Assembly: GCA_903916735.1 (NCBI GenBank)
Contig: CAIWXX010000053.1
Coordinates: 152,260-216,259 of the forward strand
Source: an uncultured Acidobacteriota bacterium
Lineage (GTDB): Bacteria > Acidobacteriota > CAIWXX01
Direction of reading: 5' to 3'
DNA length: 64,000 nucleotides
The notes under the pieces are model-generated. The model was not told where the DNA came from, made no database searches, and saw only the letters and a list, made by a program, of their open reading frames with translations. A program made the position numbers and the translations under genes. Shown here piece by piece: positions 1-9,762 of this stretch. Positions within the stretch are counted from its first letter, which is position 1. The number at the start of each line of letters is the position of its first letter.

Positions 1-3000
1 GCCAGCGATCCGGACTGGCCATCTCCAGGTGTCCCCACGACGAACGCTCCGGGAATGTGGAGCGGGTGACGAGCACCAGTGTCACACGCGCCTGCCCGGC
101 CAGATACCGCGCGATTTCGAGACCCATCCCGCCGGTTCCTCCGCTGATGAGATAGGCCGCTCCTTCCCGAACCGCAAAAGCACTGTCCGGACTGGAGGCG
201 AGGTCCAGCGGTTCGATGCGCGGAACGAAGCGTACCCCTTGGCGCCAGGCGATAATTGGATCGCCGGAGGCGAAGGCCGCGCAAAATTCACGCAAGACCA
301 GTTCGCCCGGGCAAGCGGGATCAAGGTCCAGAAAACGGCTGCGGAAGCCTGCCGTCTCCAGCTCGGGCACGCGGCAAAACCCGGCCGCGGCAGCGTGAAT
401 CGGATTGAGCGAGGTCTCCTCGCCAGTGACCTGATGAGCCAGGCGTCCAACCACCAGCAACTGCGACTTCCCGCGCCATTCAGCCAGCGCCTTCGAAAGA
501 GAGAACAGCGTGCGCAGAGCGACCTCGACTTCCACCTCGGGCGCGCGACCGTCCGCGCCGCCTGCACAGACAGGCAGCAGGAGTGCAACCTTCACTTCGG
601 CCCCAGGTTCCTGTGCATTGAGCCAAGCTCTCCACTCGGGCTCGCTGCCCGCCATGTCTGACGCACCAATGGCTTGGGCTAGGCGCCGGTCCGGTTCGCA
701 ATCGCATCCAGGCTCAACCAGCAGCACGCCGCCTGCGCTGGCACACGATTGCGCCGGCGCCGACTGGGTCCACGTCATGTGCTGGAAGAAGCCTTCGAGG
801 CGGCTCGATCCACCGGGAGCCTTGAGAACATACTCTTCAACAGTGATAATGGCCTTGCCGGTTCGATCGGCAACGGTGATGGAAAAGCGGGGCACGCTGC
901 CAGACGAATCCAACACGCGCGCTCGGACGAACGCTTCCTGCGCGAGCCGCCCGTGTATCCGAATGCCGGAGAACCACAACGGCAGGTAATCACCCAGGCC
1001 TGTAGCGAAGTTCAGAGCTACATCCACGAGCGGTGGATAGAGCCCGAACTCGGAAAGTCCGTGCGCATGCTCTCCTGGCACGCCGAGTTCAGCGAACCAG
1101 AGATCGCCGTTGCGCCGGACACTGCGCAGACAGTTCCAGCGCAGGCTCGCCTCCACTTGCCCGGCCAGCGTCTCCGGCAGGGCTACCTCTTCGGAGCATT
1201 GATCGCGCAGGTTAGTGATATCGATTGCTTCCTGATGGTCCGGCGAGAGCCGCGCCAATTCGGCCGTGGCGTGGGCCACCCAGCCTCGGGACGGTGAGTG
1301 GCTGTCCACCGACAGGCGCAGATTCTCTTTCTCGCGCGTTACCGAAACCACCACGCGCAGCCTTTCATGGCCATCCACCACGAGCGGCGCAAGCAAGGCC
1401 AGGCGCTTGATCTCCAGGCGTTCGGTGTCCCAAATTCGTAGCGCCGTCTCTTGCGCCAGTTCGATGTAGGCCGAGCCCACTAGAACCGAAGCGCCCGCGA
1501 GCCGGTGCTCCGCCAGCAGCCAATGCGAATCCGCGTGCCAATTCGATTCAAAAATAAGTGTACCGGGTGTTTCTGCCTTCAGCGCGCCCAGCAGCGAAAA
1601 GGCGGGTGGCCGGATCGCGGGCCAGGAGCGCGTGCGCTCAAAGGGATAGCCGGGCAGGGAGCGGCGCGCCGGCCGCACGCCAATGAACATCGTTTCCCAC
1701 GGCATCGTCGCGCCGGAAACGTAAAGCCGCGCCAGCTCGGCGAGCAGTCTCGCGTCGCTGGTTCCGGCCAGGGCCGTGGCCGCCACGCTGAGGCGTTCGA
1801 GCGTGTCTTCGGTCACCTCATGTTCGAGCAGTACGGGCTTGGACGACGGCACAGGTTTGTGTAATCCGTGGAACACGCTCCGCTCGGGCCGGTTCTCAAG
1901 CGTTTCGCTCAAACCGGCCAGCCCGGCAACGAGTTCCGCTGTTGATCGGACCAGAAGAGCCGCGCGCGCGCCGAGATGGTCACGCCCGGTCGAAAGCGTA
2001 AAGACGATTTCATCCAAAGGGATATCAGGGTGGTGTTCGAGGTATCTCCCGATCCGGGCGGCATGCTCGCGGAGCAGGCCTGGGGTGCGGGCCGACAGCG
2101 GCAGCAGCCACATCCGCTCGTCGCGGGCGGCGGGTCGATCCATGCGCGGCGCCTCTTCGACGACGATGTGCACGTTGGTCCCGCTGAGGCCGAAAGAGCT
2201 GACACCACACAGCAGCGGGGTCCGCTTTTCATTGAGCGCCAGCGGCTCCTGGTTGACAAAGACCGGCGACTCTTCGAACCGGATATTGCGATTGGGCCGC
2301 CGGTAGTGAACGGCAGGCGCCACGCGCCGGTGCTCGAGGCATAATACGGCGCGCAGCAGGCCGGCCAAGCCAGCGGCATGGTCAGTGTGGCCGAGGTTGG
2401 CCTTGATGGATCCAAGTGCGCAAAACTGGCGCCGCTCCGTGTAGCAGCGAAACGCCTTGGTCAGGCCCTGGACCTCGATGGGGTCTCCCAATCGGGTGCC
2501 AGTCCCGTGCGCCTCGATGAAGGACAGATCATCGGGGTGGATTCCGGCGTCTTTCCAGGCGCGATCGATGACGTCGGCCTGTGCGTCGGCGTTTGGAGCC
2601 GTGATGCCGGTGGAAGCGCCGTCCTGGTTTATCGCCGCGCCACGCAGCACGGCGTGGATTGGGTCACCGTTCGCCAGCGCGCAATCGAGAGGCTTTAGCA
2701 GAAAGGCGAGGCTCGCTTCCCCGCCGCCGGTGCCGGTTGCATCTTCATCGAAGGACCGTGTGCGCGAGTCGGGCGATTCGATCTCGGTGCGCATCTGCCG
2801 CCGAAACGGCAGCAAATGCAGTTTGACCGAGCCGACCAGGGCCATCTCGCATTGGCCCGCGCGCAACGCTTCCATGGCCAGGCAGAGAGCGGAAAGCGCC
2901 GACGAGCAGGCTGTGTCCACGAGCAGCGCCGGCCCCCTCAGGTCCAGCAGGTAGGAGACGCGGCCGGCCGCCATCGACGGTGTGAGCGATTCCAGAAGCT

Positions 3001-6000
3001 GATTCACGTCGGCGACGCCGGCGGCTTCGAGCACGCGGCCGAAATCGGCGCTGCCAGTACTGTCGCCCAGGAATACGCCCATGCGTGTCCCCTTGAGGCG
3101 CGCACCCGCATAGCCCGCGTCTTCGATGGCGTGCCAGGCGGTTTCAAGGAACAGTTTCTCGCGCGGGTCGAGTTGGGCGGCCTTCTGGGGCGCCATCCGG
3201 AAGTGCGCGAAATCGAATTTATCCACTTCGTCCAGGTACGCCATCTCCGCGAATTCGAGTTCGGCGGGGCCGAGGCCCAGCGCCGTGGCCACGAGCTCAA
3301 CGTCCCGCCGGCGCGCCTCCGGCAGTGGGCGAACAAAATCGCGTCCACGATCGAGTTCATCCCATAACGCGTCCAGGTCCCGGCACGGGCCGATGCGGAA
3401 CCCAATGCCGATAATCGCGATCCGGCGGTCCTTGTCGTCGCCGGCCCGGGCTTGCGGCGTGGCGGACGCGGCAGGTAGCTCGCTGGCGGGGGGCGTGATT
3501 CGCTCCCCGATCAAGCGCGCCTGGTCGCGAATGGTGGGCGCGGAGAACAACTCGGTCAGCTTGACGGCGCCCGGGAAGCGCTCCTCGATCATTGAGTGGA
3601 GACGTACCAGCAGCAGGGAGTTGCCGCCGGTGTCGAAGAAGCTCGCGTCGTTGCCGACGTCGTCGAGTCCCAGCACTGCCTGCCACATGGCAAGAATGGC
3701 GGACTCCACATCGTTTCGAGGGCTAATCTTGTGGGAAATCGGTTGTTTGGCCCACGGATCCGGCAGGGCTTTCCGGTCAATCTTGCCGTTTTCCAGCATC
3801 GGCAGATCCGGCACAGGCACGAGACGGGCGGGAATCATGTAGTTCGGGAGGATGCGACTCAGATGCGCGCGCAGCGAGTCCGTATCCGCACCGGGCCCGG
3901 CCGCGACGTACCAAGCCACAAGTTCCCTTGACCCGGCCGGTCCGAGGCGGCCCTCCACGAATGCTCCCGACACGCCCGGATGCTGAAGCAGGTGGTATTC
4001 GACCTCGCCTGGTTCGATTCGGTAGCCACGAATCTTGAGTTGGCCGTCTTCGCGCCCGAGATACTCCACTAGACCTTCGGCAGTCCACCGGCCCACGTCT
4101 CCGGTGCGATAGATGCGCTCGCCTGGGTGGAACGGATCCTCCACGAATCTGGATGCGGTCAGTTCAGGCCGGTTCAAATAGCCGCGGCCCACCGGAACGC
4201 CGCCCAGACAAATCTCCCCGGGGATGCCGATAGGAACCGGCTTGCCGTTGGGAGAAAGCACATAGACTCGCGCATTGGCGATGGGACGCCCGATCGGGGC
4301 GATCCTGGTTCCCGAAAGATCCTGTCCATCCACCCGGCAGAACAGCGTTTCCACCGTGCATTCGCTGGGACCGTAGAAGTTGTACAGCGCGATGTGGCGG
4401 TTTTCCTCGCCCCGGGTAAACGCTTCAACTAGAGAGCAAGGGAGCGACTCTGAGCCAAGCACGATCGCCCGTAGCGACGGTTTGGGCAACCTCGCGAAAC
4501 CCTGTGCCAGCAAGATGGCAAAGTGCGCGGGAGTGATATCGATGAGATGAATACCGCCATCAGCCACTGCCGCCATCAGCACCGCCGGATCGTGGCGCAT
4601 CGCATCCCCGGCGACCACCAGCGTGTTGCCACGTGTCAGGGCGCCGAAGATCTGTTTCATCGCGACATCGAAGCCGATGGAGGTCAGCAGCAACTCGCTG
4701 GCGGGTTGCGGCAGGGCGTCGTAGAGGCAACACCCGAGCGCGCTAGCGAGGTTCGCCAGCGAGCGGTGTTCGATCAGCGAACCTTTGGGCGTACCCGTGG
4801 AACCCGAGGTGTACGTGATGTATGCCACGTCTGAAAGGCGGGCACAACCCAACAGCGGTGCTCCGCCCTGTTCCCAGTTTTCGCGAATGGCGATGACGGG
4901 CAGGGCGCCCGCTGCTGCCACAACACCATCCGAAACTACGGCCTGGCAGCCGCTGTCTTCCAAAATTCGCACCATCCGCTCGCGCGGTTGGGCGGCGTCG
5001 ATCGGGAGACAGGCCGCGCCGCTGGCCATGATGCCGATCACACCTGCCACCATCCACTCCGAGCGATCCGCCACCAGGGCCACCACCGATCCGGGCGCAA
5101 TTCCGGCGCACCGGATCCGGTCTGCCAGCCGGGCCGAGGCTGCCGAGAGATCTCCGTAGCTGAGGCTCCGTTGTTCGAAAATCACGGCCGTGCGGCCGGG
5201 GTTCCGGAGCGCCTGCCCGGCGAACAGATCGATGACGGTCTGGGCCGGCAAGGACAGGGCCGGGCCTTCCGGGAACTCTCCGAGTATGCGCCGACGCTCT
5301 TTGTCAGGCAGAATGTCGATGTCTTCCAGCTTCGCATCGGGGCTCGACACGATCGCCTCGATCACCAGGTCGAGGTGGCTCGCCAACCTCTCCGCGCGCG
5401 GCCGGCCGAACATTCCGGTGTTGTACTCCAGATCGAGCCGCATCCCGGCATCGCTCCGGCTGAAATGGAACGTGAGGTCGAACACGCTTACGCCCATCGG
5501 CACGGAGTACTCCGAGCTATGTATTCCCGGCGCACGGAACTCCTGCCTCACGGCGTCCTGCATTACGACCATCACGTCGAACAGCGGGTTGCGGTCCGTA
5601 CTGCGCTTGACCTTGATCTCCTGAATCAGTGAGTCGAACGGATAGCCCTGGTGTTCCTGTGCCTCGAGCACGGCGATGCGAACTCGATCGAGGAGTTCTG
5701 ATAAGGTAGCCTCGCGCTCGACGTGCACGCGCAATGCCAACGTGTTCAGGTACAGACCGATCTGGTCTTCCAAATCCATCCGTTCGCGGTTGGCGACCGG
5801 CGTGCCGATGATGATATCTTCATCGCCTGAGTACCGGTTCAGCAGGCCGAAGACGCCAGCCAACAGCACCATGAATGGGCTGACGCCCTGCTCGGCGCAG
5901 AATCGTGGAAGATTCAAGTGGCCTGTGCATGGCAGCGGGAAGCGCTCGATGGCACCTGCAAAACCAAGCATTGCCGGCCGGGCATTGTCTGCGGGAAGGT

Positions 6001-9000
6001 TCAACACCGGCAGCGGTTCGGCCAGCTTTTCCTTCCAGAAGGCGCGGTCCGTGCGCAAGGCGTCCTGTTCCAGGCGCCCTGCCATCCACTGCGAGTAGTC
6101 GCGGTACTGTATGTGGAGCGCGGGCAGGCCGGGCGCCGAGTCTCCGATCGAACTCGCATACGAGGCCGACAATTCGCGTAACAGCACATCGAGCGACCAG
6201 CCGTCGGCCACGATGTGGTGCACCACCAGGGAGAGCAACCAGCGGCGCTCCGCGATCCGGAACACGCTGGCGCGCAGTAACGGGGCACAACACAAATCGA
6301 ACGGCCGGGTGAACTCCTCCTGAATCAGAAGGCGCGCTGCGGCTTCGGCGGAGTCGACGCCGCTCGGGTGATGGCGGCCCAACTCAAAGACAATATCCCC
6401 GGCGGACAGGATCTTCTGTCGCGGAATCCCGCCGGAGCTCACAAAGCAGGTTCGCAAAGACTCGTGGCGGGCAATCACGGCGCGAAACGCGCGTTCCATC
6501 GCACGCTCATCGAGCGCGCCCTCGAGTTCGAGTGCTATCGGCATATTGTAGGCCGCCAAGCCGCCCTCCATCCGCGCCAGCACCCAGATTCGCGCCTGCG
6601 CGTTGCTGAGCGGGTACAACTCCATCGGGGCGGTGGTTGGGATCGGCGTTTCCTGCGACGGCGCGCTCCGGCCGATCCACGCCGCCAGTCCGGCCACCGT
6701 CGGATTGGCGAAGAAATCCGCCATCTCCACGCTTCGCCCGAGGCGGTGCTGGATGCGCGACAGCACACGCACCGCTTTCAGGCTGTGGCCACCCAGCTCA
6801 AAAAAGTCGTCTTCCAAGCCAACGCCCGCAACCTCCAGAACTTCTTCCCAGATTGCAATCAGCGTCTTTTCGAGGGGCGTTAGCGGAGCTGACAAGCCTC
6901 GCTGCGACCTGATATCCTCCGCCGCGCCCGGAGCGGGGAGCGCGTCCCTGTCGACTTTCCCGGAGGAGTTCAACGGCATCGTCGCGATCCGGATCCAGCG
7001 GGACGGGACCATGTAGGCCGGCAGCTTCGAAGCCAGGAAGCGGCGCAGTTCACGCGGCTCGAAACCGGCCCGCGGAACCACGTAGGCAACGAGATCGCCG
7101 GCGCCTGTGACGTTCCAGGCCGTGACGACGGCAGTCTCGATCGCCGGATGTGTCTTGAGGAGCGTTTCGATCTCGCCGAGCTCGACTCGATACCCGCGGA
7201 TCTTCACCTGCGTATCGCGCCTGCCGAGAAACTCGATGTTGCCATCCGGAAGCAGGCGGCCGAGATCACCGGTGCGATAGAGACGCTCGCCCTGGCGGAA
7301 CGGGTTCATCACGAAACGCTCGGCGGTCAGTTCAGGGCGGTTCAGATAGCCGCGGGCCAAGCCCACACCGCCGATGCAGAGTACGCCGGCGGCCCCTATG
7401 GGCAAGGGCTGAAGGGCTTCGTCGAGGATCATGATTTGGGTGTGTCCGATTGCCTTTCCGATCGAGACGCGGTCGGCGGAAAACTCCGTGCCCGCTTCGA
7501 GCTTGAGATAGCTCGCACAAACAGAGGCCTCGGTGGGGCCGTAGGCGTTGACGTAGGTCAGGCGCCGAACGTGGCGCGCGACATCGGCCGGATTGGCCGC
7601 TTCACCGGCCGTGACCAGCAACCTGAGCGGCGTTAAATCCACCGGGCCCAGCGCGCTCAGGTACGCGGGTGGCAAGGTTGCCACCGTCACTCTCTCCTGC
7701 CGGAGCAGGTCGAGGAAGCGCACCGGGTCCAGAATCACGTCCTTGGGAGTGATCACCAACGGCGCGCCCGAAGCGAGAGCGAGGAAGATGTCCACAATCG
7801 AGGCGTCGAACATCGGACCTGCGAACCCGAGGACGCGGTCCCGGGCGGTCACATCCCATCCCCGCATAAGCTCGCCGACCGTGTTGGCAAAACTTCCGTG
7901 CTCGATCAGGACGCCTTTCGGCTGCCCCGTAGTACCGGAAGTATAGATGACGTAGGCGAGGAGTCGCGGCGACAGAGCGGCTCGCTTAGCCGTGGATTCG
8001 GGGCCCACTAAAACCTCGGCCACCGGGATAGAATGTACGCCCTCGAAAGTATCCGACTGGTATTGCGCGCCGGCCAGTAGCAGACTGCATCCGCTGTCTT
8101 GAAGAATGAAGCTTAGCCGTTCGCGAGGTATCTCCGGATCGAGCGGGAGATAGGCGCAACCCGCTTTAAGGATCCCGACCATGGCCATGATCCACTCCAC
8201 GTTCCGGTCGCAGAGTACGGCAATAGGCTGCTCGGGGACTGTTGCGCAAGCGCCGGCCAGGAAGGTAGCGATGCGGCTGGAGGCGCGGTCAAGTTCGCCG
8301 CGGGTCATCTGCTCCTCACCGCAGATCACGGCCACCGCGTCTGGAGTTTCGGCGGCGCGCCGCTCGACCATGTCGACCACGGTCTGTTCCTGGGCGGTCG
8401 GCTGCCGGGCGCTGGCCGAGGTCACTGAATCGGGAGATAGCCGGATCTCCCGTACCAGCCTGTCGCCTTCCACCGCCACATCCACCAGCAGTGTCTCGAA
8501 AGTTTTGGCCATTTGTTCGGCTTCCGCCCCCGAGATCAGTTGCTGGTTGTAGTTGAAGAACAGGTTGACATCCTCGTCTCCGTTATACTCGTCGACCTCG
8601 AGCGAGAGCGTTTCCTCGCGCACGCCGGTATCAAGCGTGATGACGCGTATCGGAGAGCCGCCGAAGGTGACGTCGTAGTTAAGCTTCCGGTAGATCATGG
8701 TCACGTCAAAAATGCCGTAGCAGAAACCGTCCAACGAGCGGCAGTGGCGTAGGGTTTCTCCGAGCGGGAAGCGCTGGTGCCGGTAGCAAGTCCTGGTCTC
8801 GGACTTGATCTGCCCGGCCAGGCTCAGAACGCTCGCATCCCTGTCGATCTGGATGCGCAGCGGCATCATGTTCATGAACATCCCAGCAGTGCGGTGGAAG
8901 GCGTGATTGCTGCGGTTCAAAATTGGTGTGCCAACGACGATGTCGTCTCGGCCGGTAACGCGGTTCAAGTAAGCGAACAGACAGGCCAGCAGGAACTGGA

Positions 9001-9748
9001 ACGTCGTGACGCCGGCTTCCTCCGCGCGTCTCCCCACGGAGTTGTAAACCAGGCGGTTGACGCCGAGCGCGCAGCGCTCGGTCCGCATACGCGCGCCCGT
9101 CAGCCCGCCCTTGCGCGCTGTGAACGGCAGCGGCTCAGGCATAGCCAGGAACTTCCCACGCCAGAAGGCCTCGTTCTTCCGGAACGTCCCCGATGCGGCA
9201 TAAGCGCGGTCATCCTGGATGAAATCGGCGTAAGAGCGCAGCTCGAACTCGGGCAGGGATCCACAGCGGAGCAATTCGTTGTAGGCCACGGCGACGGTGG
9301 AGGCGATCAGTGAATGGCCGAAAGCGTCGTTAGCGATATGGTGGAACTTGGGATACCAAAGGTGCAAACCTTCGCCCAGATGGAACAGCACGTCGCCGTG
9401 CAGCGGAAACTGGTCCAGGCGCATGGGTTGGCCGAGATCCGCGAGCACCCACTCAATCGAAGACTGAAGCGGCTCCAGGCGGCTCGAGAAGTCGAGTGCC
9501 TCGAACGGACGCGGGCACGCGTCTTCCGGCAGGAATTCCTGCATGGCTGTCTCGCCATCGAGATGGAGGCGCATCCGCTGCACGTCATGCACACCAAGCG
9601 CGCATTCCAGGCCACGCCGGAACAGTCTAACGTCGAGCGGGCCGCGAATGACGATGGCGCCGCCCATGTTGAATTTCGTGGTGGCTCCCTGCAGGAGCGC
9701 ATCCAGGTAAATGGCTTGTTGCGGAAACGAGAGTGGGTACATGTCCAT
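1..9748 (-). CDS. Hybrid NRPS / AT-less polyketide synthase, C-A-T-C-A-T-KS-DH-KR..., runs off the left edge
   Basis: One frame, no stop seen, from ATG 9748 to the window edge (3,249 codons visible); the next upstream in-frame codon of note is a stop. Order by residue: condensation 1 (HHIANDA, His136); adenylation 1 (YTSGTTGQPKG; GRRDTQVKIRGYR; Lys in SSGKVDRD); carrier 1 (LGGHS, Ser989); condensation 2 (HHIVADG, His1177); adenylation 2 (YTSGSTGTPKG; GREDGQLKIRGYR); carrier 2 (TGGNS, Ser2044); ketosynthase (DTACSS Cys2281, HGTGT His2414, NLGH His2454). After a KS-to-AT-type linker there is no acyltransferase GHSxG region. A dehydratase follows (His2748, Asp2909), then a ketoreductase whose GGTGGMG nucleotide loop lies near residue 3200. 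Cytosolic assembly line: two amino acids, then a malonyl-derived unit presumably loaded by an acyltransferase acting in trans. No epimerase or thioesterase is visible. Starts 14 nt after the binding-protein gene, with a weak ribosome site. Confidence 0.95.
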   Translation of the reverse strand, partial: MDMYPLSFPQQAIYLDALLQGATTKFNMGGAIVIRGPLDVRLFRRGLECALGVHDVQRMRLHLDGETAMQEFLPEDACPRPFEALDFSSRLEPLQSSIEWVLADLGQPMRLDQFPLHGDVLFHLGEGLHLWYPKFHHIANDAFGHSLIASTVAVAYNELLRCGSLPEFELRSYADFIQDDRAYAASGTFRKNEAFWRGKFLAMPEPLPFTARKGGLTGARMRTERCALGVNRLVYNSVGRRAEEAGVTTFQFLLACLFAYLNRVTGRDDIVVGTPILNRSNHAFHRTAGMFMNMMPLRIQIDRDASVLSLAGQIKSETRTCYRHQRFPLGETLRHCRSLDGFCYGIFDVTMIYRKLNYDVTFGGSPIRVITLDTGVREETLSLEVDEYNGDEDVNLFFNYNQQLISGAEAEQMAKTFETLLVDVAVEGDRLVREIRLSPDSVTSASARQPTAQEQTVVDMVERRAAETPDAVAVICGEEQMTRGELDRASSRIATFLAGACATVPEQPIAVLCDRNVEWIMAMVGILKAGCAYLPLDPEIPRERLSFILQDSGCSLLLAGAQYQSDTFEGVHSIPVAEVLVGPESTAKRAALSPRLLAYVIYTSGTTGQPKGVLIEHGSFANTVGELMRGWDVTARDRVLGFAGPMFDASIVDIFLALASGAPLVITPKDVILDPVRFLDLLRQERVTVATLPPAYLSALGPVDLTPLRLLVTAGEAANPADVARHVRRLTYVNAYGPTEASVCASYLKLEAGTEFSADRVSIGKAIGHTQIMILDEALQPLPIGAAGVLCIGGVGLARGYLNRPELTAERFVMNPFRQGERLYRTGDLGRLLPDGNIEFLGRRDTQVKIRGYRVELGEIETLLKTHPAIETAVVTAWNVTGAGDLVAYVVPRAGFEPRELRRFLASKLPAYMVPSRWIRIATMPLNSSGKVDRDALPAPGAAEDIRSQRGLSAPLTPLEKTLIAIWEEVLEVAGVGLEDDFFELGGHSLKAVRVLSRIQHRLGRSVEMADFFANPTVAGLAAWIGRSAPSQETPIPTTAPMELYPLSNAQARIWVLARMEGGLAAYNMPIALELEGALDERAMERAFRAVIARHESLRTCFVSSGGIPRQKILSAGDIVFELGRHHPSGVDSAEAAARLLIQEEFTRPFDLCCAPLLRASVFRIAERRWLLSLVVHHIVADGWSLDVLLRELSASYASSIGDSAPGLPALHIQYRDYSQWMAGRLEQDALRTDRAFWKEKLAEPLPVLNLPADNARPAMLGFAGAIERFPLPCTGHLNLPRFCAEQGVSPFMVLLAGVFGLLNRYSGDEDIIIGTPVANRERMDLEDQIGLYLNTLALRVHVEREATLSELLDRVRIAVLEAQEHQGYPFDSLIQEIKVKRSTDRNPLFDVMVVMQDAVRQEFRAPGIHSSEYSVPMGVSVFDLTFHFSRSDAGMRLDLEYNTGMFGRPRAERLASHLDLVIEAIVSSPDAKLEDIDILPDKERRRILGEFPEGPALSLPAQTVIDLFAGQALRNPGRTAVIFEQRSLSYGDLSAASARLADRIRCAGIAPGSVVALVADRSEWMVAGVIGIMASGAACLPIDAAQPRERMVRILEDSGCQAVVSDGVVAAAGALPVIAIRENWEQGGAPLLGCARLSDVAYITYTSGSTGTPKGSLIEHRSLANLASALGCCLYDALPQPASELLLTSIGFDVAMKQIFGALTRGNTLVVAGDAMRHDPAVLMAAVADGGIHLIDITPAHFAILLAQGFARLPKPSLRAIVLGSESLPCSLVEAFTRGEENRHIALYNFYGPSECTVETLFCRVDGQDLSGTRIAPIGRPIANARVYVLSPNGKPVPIGIPGEICLGGVPVGRGYLNRPELTASRFVEDPFHPGERIYRTGDVGRWTAEGLVEYLGREDGQLKIRGYRIEPGEVEYHLLQHPGVSGAFVEGRLGPAGSRELVAWYVAAGPGADTDSLRAHLSRILPNYMIPARLVPVPDLPMLENGKIDRKALPDPWAKQPISHKISPRNDVESAILAMWQAVLGLDDVGNDASFFDTGGNSLLLVRLHSMIEERFPGAVKLTELFSAPTIRDQARLIGERITPPASELPAASATPQARAGDDKDRRIAIIGIGFRIGPCRDLDALWDELDRGRDFVRPLPEARRRDVELVATALGLGPAELEFAEMAYLDEVDKFDFAHFRMAPQKAAQLDPREKLFLETAWHAIEDAGYAGARLKGTRMGVFLGDSTGSADFGRVLEAAGVADVNQLLESLTPSMAAGRVSYLLDLRGPALLVDTACSSALSALCLAMEALRAGQCEMALVGSVKLHLLPFRRQMRTEIESPDSRTRSFDEDATGTGGGEASLAFLLKPLDCALANGDPIHAVLRGAAINQDGASTGITAPNADAQADVIDRAWKDAGIHPDDLSFIEAHGTGTRLGDPIEVQGLTKAFRCYTERRQFCALGSIKANLGHTDHAAGLAGLLRAVLCLEHRRVAPAVHYRRPNRNIRFEESPVFVNQEPLALNEKRTPLLCGVSSFGLSGTNVHIVVEEAPRMDRPAARDERMWLLPLSARTPGLLREHAARIGRYLEHHPDIPLDEIVFTLSTGRDHLGARAALLVRSTAELVAGLAGLSETLENRPERSVFHGLHKPVPSSKPVLLEHEVTEDTLERLSVAATALAGTSDARLLAELARLYVSGATMPWETMFIGVRPARRSLPGYPFERTRSWPAIRPPAFSLLGALKAETPGTLIFESNWHADSHWLLAEHRLAGASVLVGSAYIELAQETALRIWDTERLEIKRLALLAPLVVDGHERLRVVVSVTREKENLRLSVDSHSPSRGWVAHATAELARLSPDHQEAIDITNLRDQCSEEVALPETLAGQVEASLRWNCLRSVRRNGDLWFAELGVPGEHAHGLSEFGLYPPLVDVALNFATGLGDYLPLWFSGIRIHGRLAQEAFVRARVLDSSGSVPRFSITVADRTGKAIITVEEYVLKAPGGSSRLEGFFQHMTWTQSAPAQSCASAGGVLLVEPGCDCEPDRRLAQAIGASDMAGSEPEWRAWLNAQEPGAEVKVALLLPVCAGGADGRAPEVEVEVALRTLFSLSKALAEWRGKSQLLVVGRLAHQVTGEETSLNPIHAAAAGFCRVPELETAGFRSRFLDLDPACPGELVLREFCAAFASGDPIIAWRQGVRFVPRIEPLDLASSPDSAFAVREGAAYLISGGTGGMGLEIARYLAGQARVTLVLVTRSTFPERSSWGHLEMASPDRW

Positions 9749-9762
9749 GAATTCCGGCTGTC

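Noticed and set aside
29-9313. Many plus-strand and off-frame minus-strand open frames of 60-210 codons in the first 9.7 kb
   Set aside because: They are shadows of the GC-rich NRPS-PKS frame; none shows a recognisable domain, while the minus frame beginning at 9748 gives continuous core motifs.
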